This document shows, one piece after another, positions 32,571-64,000 of a stretch of DNA of 64,000 bases. The stretch comes from Ficedula albicollis (lineage: Eukaryota; Chordata; Aves; Passeriformes; Muscicapidae), in NCBI RefSeq assembly GCF_000247815.1, contig NC_021692.1, forward strand, positions 7,477,691 through 7,541,690, read 5' to 3'. Within the stretch, counting starts at the first letter, position 1. Every line of letters starts with the position of its first letter. The position numbers and the translations under genes were made by a program. The notes beneath the pieces were generated by a model. The model ran no database searches, had not been told where the DNA came from, and worked only from the letters and a program-made list of their open reading frames with translations.

Positions 32571-34372
32571 TTGCTTATGTTCTATATATATACCGATATA
32601 CAAACGTATTTGACAGATATTTGCCTCTGAAACACAAATGAGATCGAGCAAAGCATCCTCACCTGCTTATCCCCGGAAGGTGATTGGCAGGTTGGGCTCC
32701 AGAGCCATCCCAAGACCTGCTGTAGGCATATTTTGATGTCTTTTAATGCAAGGTGGGTTTATGAGGCAATAATTGCCTGTTTCTGTAAACTGTAAAATTA
32801 GCAGGATGGAAAAGGACATTTGACTAACTCCCGAAAAGGCACTCTATATTTCCATCTTTAATTTTTCTACTTTTTTTGCACTTTTTTTTAAAGAAAAAAA
32901 ACAACCTTTTTCAGCTTTGCAGCATGAGTCACTCTGTTGAAAGTAGCATTTGTGCATTACAAAGACAGTCTAATTCCTCTCCTCCCTGTTCCCATAGTAA
33001 CTCTCCTAGCCGTGCCGCTGTGAAGCTGCATTTCAAGTACCACCAGCCCTTCCACTGCTGAGCTACTCTGCAGTAATGAAGAACATTTTAAAAGTTTGTG
33101 AAACTATTGAAAGCACAGAAGAGTACTAGCACTTACAAAATAGGAAGCCTTGCAAGAGTTCCTTTTATCCAGGGGCTGTTTGATGTGAAGACAGTCGCTG
33201 TTACAAGGTTTGGCTGTGATGGTGTCTCAGCGCTGGGGATGCTGTGAACATCACTCATCCTCTCTGTAAGGGAGACACAGTGTGAGGGTGACCTTGTGGG
33301 ATTTCTCCAGTGGTGATGTTGCTGTAGAAACAATGGCAGACAATTCTGTGCTCCTCAGGATGTCTCAGACATCTCGCAAACAGCAAGTGCCCATTGCAGT
33401 TCTCCTTTGTTAGGCCACATGTGGGAAAACATCTTGGCAAGGCAGAATATTCTCAGGAAAGAATACAGAAGCAAAAATAGGTGTGAGGACAAAGTGAAGT
33501 GTGAGGAGAAATTAAATGATATGTAGTGAAATTTCCTTATTTTCAGCAATTCTTAAACAGCTTTCTGAAACTGAAGCTCAGAATTGGAACAGAACTGTGG
33601 TATTTTAGAAAAGGGAAAAAAACCCCAGTATTTCATTGCAGCTTTTACTAAACTTCTGTAATTTACTGTTCTTCTCCAACCTTTTCCACTGGTACACCTA
33701 ACACTTGCTGCAACAAAGCAAATTGACTTTTCTCGTATTTAGTCCACAGCACTCTCTTCCCACATACTGTGCTGAATTATATAAACGACCCCGTTTACAT
33801 TTTATATTTCAGAAAATGTAAATAAATCCCAAATGAAGAAATGTTGATGCTGCTCTCCTCCAGTATTTAAAACAATATAATTTGTGACACAGTCTTGGTT
33901 TTATAGATCATGCTGGAAAGGCTCACTGCAGCTTAGAGTGGCAAGACTAGGAATGGTCACAGGATGTTCTATTTCTCTCTATAAGCACAAGAAGGAAGTT
34001 ACTTAACAAGGAAGTTCTCTGCCTATGTGTCTCTTGGCAGTTGATTGGCACTGGCTTCTTAAAAAACATGCAAAATTCTAATGAAGTTTGTCCTGCAATC
34101 AGGACAGATAAGCTCTCCATGTGAAGTTTAAAGGCATGAGCTGCTTTTCTTCAGAGTGGGCACTACACCATCCTCTCTGGACAAGCAGCCTCTTTGCAGT
34201 GATTTCATATTTTAATTACTTAGAAATTGGACAAAGAAGTGTCACGTGAGCAGTCACAGGCCAGGTTGATGGAAGAAAAATACAGCTTTCAATTTGATCT
34301 TGAAATTTTATCTTCTGCTTATTGGCAGCACAAGTAAGTAACACTAACTCCTTCTTATCCCATGTCCTGTAG
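32571..34372. other. Presumed NMNAT1 intron 1
   Basis: Between the CpG-rich block and the acceptor of the NMNAT1 start exon (AG at 34371-34372). AT-rich, with no exon that I recognise. Confidence 0.5.
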
Positions 34373-34419
34373 AGGCTGGTACCTGGCACCAGCGTTCCCA
34401 CCTGGCTCTGTGGCTGTGA

Positions 34420-36259
<1,840 letters not shown>

Positions 36260-37120
36260 GCAGCTGAACTGCTCCTGGCTCCTCTGCAGAAACATGTCAC
36301 TGACCCTGGGGCTCACTGAACTGCTGACCTGCTGCTGGCTCCTAACATGCCAGTGAGCCAGGGGCTCACTGAACAGCTGAACTGCTGCTGGACCCCTGCA
36401 GAAACATGCCAGTGAGCCAGGGGCTCACTGAACAGCTGAACTGCTGCTGGACCCCTGCAGAAACATGCCAGTGAGCCAGGGGCTCACTGAACAGCTGAAC
36501 TGCTGCTGGACCCCTGCAGAAACATGCCAGTGAGCCAGGGGCTCACTGAACAGCTGAACTGCTGCTGGACCCCTGCAGAAACATGCCAGTGAGCCAGGGG
36601 CTCACTGAACAGCTGAACTGCTGCTGGACCCCTGCAGAAACATGCCAGTGAGCCAGGGGCTCACTGAACAGCTGAACTGCTGCTGGACCCCTGCAGAAAC
36701 ATGCCAGTGAGCCAGGGGCTCACTGAACAGCTGAACTGCTGCTGGACCACTGCAGAAACATGCCAGCAAAACATGCCAGCGAGCCAGGGGCTCACTGAGC
36801 AGCTGAACTGCTGCTGGCACCACTGCAGAAACATGCCAGCGAGCCAGGGGCTCACTGAGCAGCTGAACTGCTGCTGGCACCACTGCAGAAACATGCCAGC
36901 GAGCCAGGGGCTCACTGAGCAGCTGAACTGCTGCTGGCACCACTGCAGAAACATGCCAGCGAGCCAGGGGCTCACTGAGCAGCTGAACTGCTGCTGGCAC
37001 CACTGCAGAAACATGCCAGCGAGCCAGGGGCTCTCTGAACTGCTGAACTGCTCCTGGCTCCTCTGCAGAAACATGTCACTGACCCTGGGGCTCACTGAAC
37101 TGCTGAACTGCTCTCTGCTG

Positions 37121-40100
37121 GGGAAAAGGCTACATTTCAGTACAGGAAGGTGTGCTTTCTAGGGGCTGCTTGGGGGTTTTTCTTAGGTACTAGTGGGCTA
37201 ATTCTGTACATCTGTAGTTAGTAGTGAGGTTTGCTGCACTCAGTGATTGGACCTACACAACCTTTTTCAAGTCCAGGAACAAGATTTCCACATTTTAATG
37301 TTTTGTCCCAGTGCACTGAAGCAAGTATAACAATTCACATTGGTACGTGAAAATTGCAAATGTATAAGCAAAACAAATGAAAATGTTCTGATTAGCTTTA
37401 ACTCAAACTACTCTGCTATTTATAAAACAATAACACAAATATTTTTAATTTACAGTGTCTTAACAAAGTTATTAAGTTTCAAGAGGTACCATTTACTTAG
37501 AGTAAATCTATGTAATTTTTTTTTTTAATTGTCAACATGTGGTTCACCTCAAAAAATTATTTAGCTCTATCCTGGAAGGGAAAATTTCCTCCTGGCTGAA
37601 GTGGTTCTAGGTATAGCATGCTTTGAGCTGCTTGACTTTGAGCTATGCAGATGCTTGTTCGCTGTCATACAGTTTGCTTCCAGAAATGTCTTGTACTTTA
37701 CTTTCAAGTAAAAGTTCAAGTTTCCAGGGCTGTAATGTTAAGCTCAGTATTGTTTCTGATGGAAGGACAAACCTACCTCAGGAACTGGTTTAAAGCCATT
37801 GATTTAATAGATAGAAATTAATAATAGTGTCATTGCACTGATTCTCAGACACTTGTCCCTTTATTACAAATAATGCATTTATTTCATATAACAACGTATT
37901 TTTTTTGCTTTTGAGCTATAAGTAGAATATAATTTTATATAGCCAGAATTGTTTTCTGTTACTAGAGAGAAAATGGTAGGATATCAATACTGACCGTAAG
38001 CGAAATATTTTCTGTGCTAGAAATCTGGTTTTAAACCTAACAGATTATTGTCTACATTGTATGAACATAAGCTAGAGAGGCACTCTGACTGTTGTGGTGA
38101 TAGAATTCTACCTCCCTTTATTTGCTTCTATCTCATTTTTGTTTGGATTATGTGCCTTATTAAGAATGTCAAGGTTTGCCAGCCACTTTCTCATGGGTCA
38201 ACAGCTCTTTCATGGGATCTCCACAGGATGACTGGTCACGTTTCTCAGATCAAACCCAGCTGAACATGAGACTCTGCAGGCAGGCAGCCAAGAGGCTGTT
38301 GGGCAAGGCCAGAGCAGGGCCCTGCTCCACACCCTGACTGACTGCTGGCTGTACAGCCTGGGTTTTACTGGCAGCATCCAGGAGCCTGCCTGTTACAGCT
38401 CTAGAAGTAATTGCACACTGGCCATCTCCTCTTCTAGTCAGTTGGAAATACCAGCACCACAGTCAGTGCTGGGGCTATTCATGGATGTCAGGCAGGCAGA
38501 ACTTTCAGGAGTGGACTCTTGTCAGATCCTCAAGAGAACACGGGGCCCTTTCACCACACGTCATTTAGACTCGAAATATTTTATTAATGCTGTAGCAGCA
38601 GCAGGACCCACTTGATCTGCTTCTGTAATTGGGCCACATCCCTAAGAGAATGTGTTAGATGCTCAGTGCTTCACAGCAACTGGGATGGAAATGGAAAAAA
38701 GTATTTCCACAAAAATAAAATCAGAAATGTGAAGGGAGGAAGGAAAGAACCATCATAGGATGTGGCCTGGGCAATAGGCAGTTCTTAGGAGCTCTGTAGG
38801 CAGTTCTATGGCTGAGACTTTAAAACACTAACCCTGGTGCCCTTTAGAGATCTTTGTGTGAGGTTTAAGTACTGATTTGCAGAAAGAAGGACCACACCCC
38901 AGACTATCTGCATAATTTAAATTAAAATGTTATATCTGGACTTTGACAGGACTTACCAAGTACTGACTTCTCTTTGCTTGCAAGAGTCAGTAGTATTGCA
39001 ACAGTGGTTTACTACCATAACCTCAGAACACCAAATTGTGGGTGAAATGTGACTATTTGAGTGGAGAGGAAACTAATTTTAATTTCTCTGTGCCATTCCT
39101 GGTTTAGTGTGGGTTAGAGAACAATATCCAGCTGCAAACAGGAAAGAAGCTTTGACGTCCTGAGTTCCTACTTGCATGATTCTGAGTCATATGGATCAGA
39201 CTGCCAGCTCCTAAAACAGAGCTATACTTTGGGGAAACTTCTCTGCAGAATATTATCCTTCTTACTCAGCCTCACACAAGTCAGTAAATTAAAAAATGTA
39301 GTAGATATAGGTGTGTTTCCTCACCTCTAAATCCCTTATTTCCTCTCACAAATTCCCTAAGTGCTTTCTCTTCAATGTCAAACATTTTTCATTTGTTTTT
39401 CAAAACACATTGCTGGGTCATCAGGGATTTCTTTCACTTCTTTACTGAAGGTGAAGTCCAACAGTGAAGCTTACCTGCTGCATCATGTGCTCTGCTGCCT
39501 GTGTGTTCTGCCACAATGTGTAGCATCTAATAAAGCATCAGTGGGAACTGCTTCTGTATCAACTGTCCTGTATGTGTCAAGAACAGAAAGTCAAGGCAGG
39601 AGCTACATCCTAAATACACCAGATTACTTTTTGAATTCAGTTTACTTTCACTCCAGACATAAACAACATGATAGAATTCTTGTATCTATGCCATAGGTAT
39701 TGCTTTAGAATTTGTTGATATAATACAATCCACAGTTTAACAGTCAGTCTCTGTCTGTTCAAGTACAGCATGTCTTTACAAGTGTACATCACCTTTTGAA
39801 CAAATATCTGGATTTCAGATCATAAAGCCCCAAATCTAATAAACTTGCAGGAAATCTTAGTAATGACAAAATCAGTCCCTTTAAAGTATACAAGAAGGAC
39901 AAAATTGTTTAAACCAGTTTTTGGCTTGCATTGTGGCTCTTGGACTATTAACATTTGCTCCACACTAAGATTTCAGACACGGTGAACTTTTCCCTCCAAC
40001 ACAGCTGAAGCCATTCTACGAATCCCCTCTGACCCACTGGCTCAGCAGTAGCACCCTTCCCCTCCAGCAGAAAGGGGTGGGATGGAATCCCACCCACAGG
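37121..40100. other. NMNAT1 3' untranslated region and NMNAT1-RBP7 intergenic space
   Basis: AT-rich non-coding sequence. Plus-strand AATAAA sequences occur near 38714 and 39539, but neither can be tied to NMNAT1 with certainty. No further exon was recognised. Confidence 0.5.
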
Positions 40101-40106
40101 CTGCCT

Positions 40107-40113
40107 TATAAAA
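40107..40113 (+). promoter_or_regulatory. TATA box of RBP7
   Basis: TATAAAA lies 66 bases before the RBP7 start codon, flanked by GCCT and GGCCTGG. A transcription start about 30 bases downstream, near 40137, would leave a short leader. Unlike the other genes here, RBP7 has no CpG island, which fits a tissue-restricted promoter. Confidence 0.85.
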
Positions 40114-40172
40114 GGCCTGGCTAGAAAAGGACATTTGCATTTTTGTCTGGATCTTCCTTCTACTGTCTGGCA

Positions 40173-41585
40173 ATGCCTGTGGATTTCAGTGGAACCTGGA
40201 ACCTTGTCAGCAATGACAACTTCGAAGGTTACATGGTGGCCTTAGGTAGGTGAAAATACCTGCTTCTGTCCTTCCTCCTCTGACCCTTTCTCCCACTAGG
40301 ATCTTCTTTGATTTTAAGGAATGCTCTTCATTTTGAAGGTATAGAATGCAGAGAGTTCTTGTTAATTCTTTCATTGCCTTTCCTCTGACAAAGGATGAGA
40401 ACAGGCATTAACCTCTCGCCAAGTGAGGGTGAAGTCTGAAACCAAGTTTGAGTATCTCTGTGGGGGAAGCCGACTCTGCAGGAGTCTTCTGGCTCAAAGT
40501 CCTGGAAATCTTACATAAGAATTTGACAACAACTGAGTAAAGTGGTTTTCAAAGAGTAAAAAGCAGAAGAGGACAACTTAATCTGTGCGACATGCAGCTT
40601 TAAACAAAACAAAAGGTTCCAATAAAACAACAAAATGTTGCATAGCAGTAAGGTCAAACTACCAAAGAAATGCTTCTTGTAGTAATAAAAATTAATTCCT
40701 GGCTGCCAGAACGGCTGGTGATAAATACAACTCTGATTTTTGCCTTCTGTCCAAAGGTATTGACTTTGCAACACGCAAAATAGCAAAAATGCTGAAGCCT
40801 CAGAAAGTGATCAAGCAAGATGGTGATTCATTCTATATTCATACCACTAGCACATTCAGAGATTATCTGCTTGAATTCAAAGTTGGAGAAGAGTTTGAGG
40901 AAGATAATAAAGGCTTGGATAACAGAAAATGCAAGGTAAGAGTGAATATATGAGGTGGTGATGATCAATCCAGATGCTTGAGCTGAAATTGTTTCAAGAA
41001 TAATATTTGTACTGCAAGACAGCCATAGGAGCCTGACTTATAGACAAGGAGTGTCACTTTCACTCAAGCAATATCTAGTTCCTCTTTTATCCAGGAAAAT
41101 GCACATTTTCTACAAGTATGAGACAGATATGCAGAAACATACTTTTGTTCCGTGTTCTACAGAGCCTCGTTACCTGGCAAAATGACAAACTCGTCTGTGT
41201 CCAGACTGGGGAGAAGAAGAACAGGGGCTGGACTCACTGGCTTGAAGGGGATGACCTCCACCTGGTATTGACTTCAGATTTCTGCTAGTTATATCTCTGT
41301 ATGGCAAAAATTAGATTTATAATGTGGTCATGGTGTGCACAAGTCTTCTAGCTCTGCAGGATGTGTAATGGATGGTACATTGTGAGCACATTCTGCTTTG
41401 AAACAGCTTCATTGTTTCACTGTGATGTGTGGTTAAATTGGGAATGTTAAGTGTGAGTTATGAGCATGGCCAGAGCAGTGGCAAAGGATGTGTGTTCAAT
41501 TTTGGTTTTCTGTTTGTTTGTTTGTTTTTGGTAGGAGCTTCGTTGTGAGAATCAAGTATGCAAACAGGTCTTCAAGAGAGCTTGA
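40173..41585 (+). CDS. RBP7: RBP7 (cellular retinoid-binding protein 7), complete
   Basis: A cytosolic lipocalin-fold protein of the fatty-acid-binding family that carries retinol or retinal inside cells. Four coding exons: 40173-40245, 40757-40935, 41163-41264 and 41535-41585, giving 134 residues, the normal length. The exon lengths 73, 179, 102 and 51 and their phases are those of the family. Exon 1 codes for [20 protein letters not shown]; exon 2 for [18 protein letters not shown] and the [11 protein letters not shown] strand; exon 3 for the beta-barrel segment with [15 protein letters not shown]; exon 4 for [16 protein letters not shown] and TGA. The sequence and its position between NMNAT1 and UBE4B favour RBP7 over RBP1, RBP2 or RBP5. 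Regulated by a TATA promoter. Confidence 0.96.
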
Positions 41586-41710
41586 ATCTGTGCTGGGTGC
41601 TGCCTGCAGGGACAGCTCTGCACAGGAGCCTGGTGTCCAGGGAGGCTCTGCAGACAAGAACTGCCTCCTGTACCTATTAGCCTGAATGGTCTGAAGTTTC
41701 TGCCTCAGGA

Positions 41711-41716
41711 AATAAA
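41711..41716 (+). terminator. Poly(A) signal of RBP7
   Basis: AATAAA lies 126 bases after the RBP7 stop codon, followed by a G/T-containing stretch near 41730-41750. A second AATAAA occurs near 41753. Confidence 0.7.
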
Positions 41717-41759
41717 TCTGCTGTTACCAGTGTTAGAGGTCTAATTTTTGCTAATAAAT

Positions 41760-63649
<21,890 letters not shown>

Positions 63650-64000
63650 GTAAGGCATAGGTAAAAAGCAGCTGTAGCACATGGTTTTATAATTTGCAGT
63701 ATCCAAGAGAGCGGATTTCCTGACTTTTGTCAGTCTCATAGTCCTCTACCCATTACCTCTAGGACTAGCAGCCTCTTAAAGCAATTGAAGTTTGGTTTTG
63801 TTCTTTTTTTAACTCATTTAGTGTTTTGTGAAAAAGGCTGACTTTCAGTATTTGCTGGTTCTAAGTATTAAAAGTGCATTTGCTATTAAGCAGCAACACT
63901 TAGTAGGAGTGGACTACTTGGAATGTGCAGGCATGTATTGTGAGACTGATCTTGGTTTTCATCTTTTGTACCAAATTCCTAAAAATGTACATGTTAAGGC

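Noticed and set aside
36602..37162. Repetitive open frames over the NMNAT1 3' array
   Set aside because: They are repeat translations. NMNAT1 itself stops at 36259, in the first unit of the array.
41488..41685. 65-residue open frame overlapping the RBP7 last exon
   Set aside because: It is in another frame. The RBP7 frame from 41535 codes for the conserved [10 protein letters not shown] end and stops at 41585.

Overview
The window looks like a gene-dense segment of a bird genome, most likely a songbird microchromosome. The genes are split into short coding exons with GT/AG introns, two fragments resemble avian CR1 retroposons, CpG-rich promoters are present, and the gene order matches the vertebrate block CTNNBIP1 - LZIC - NMNAT1 - RBP7 - UBE4B (human 1p36.22). 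The species call is an inference; the gene identities rest on exon translations recognised by eye.

Layout, left to right. 1-590 is a 50-bp minisatellite. CTNNBIP1 (minus strand) has two coding exons at 5594-5499 and 5049-4959; its last coding exon is not found and probably lies left of the window. Its promoter is likely the CpG-rich block at about 20.7-22.07 kb. Its long 5' intron holds a 1,016-bp near-identical tandem duplication (11679-13710). LZIC (minus) is complete, with six coding exons from 31012 down to 26686. NMNAT1 (plus) is complete, with coding exons from 34423 to 36259; LZIC and NMNAT1 are divergent around a CpG-rich block at about 31.3-32.6 kb. RBP7 (plus, 40173-41585) is complete, with a TATA box and a poly(A) signal. 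UBE4B (plus) starts at 45152 and runs off the right edge; nine constitutive exons plus one cassette exon and one further candidate cassette exon can be read.

Functionally this is a conserved neighbourhood rather than a pathway. CTNNBIP1 and LZIC are tandem paralogues sharing an ICAT fold, NMNAT1 makes nuclear NAD+, RBP7 binds retinoids, and UBE4B is a U-box ubiquitin ligase.

The unusual content is repeat DNA grown from gene boundaries. A 39-bp minisatellite (43 units) in UBE4B intron 1 copies the exon 2 splice acceptor, and its last 37 units are open in the exon 2 frame. A 59/60-bp minisatellite behind NMNAT1 copies the last codons and stop of that gene. A G-rich array abuts the exon 3 donor of CTNNBIP1. 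Four pure poly-C tracts (870, 428, 987 and 75 bases) sit in three CpG-rich promoters and one GC-rich exon; I read these as probable assembly artefacts that hide promoter and coding sequence. A 114-base acidic candidate exon at 59825-59938 of UBE4B is phase-compatible with its neighbours and may be undescribed.
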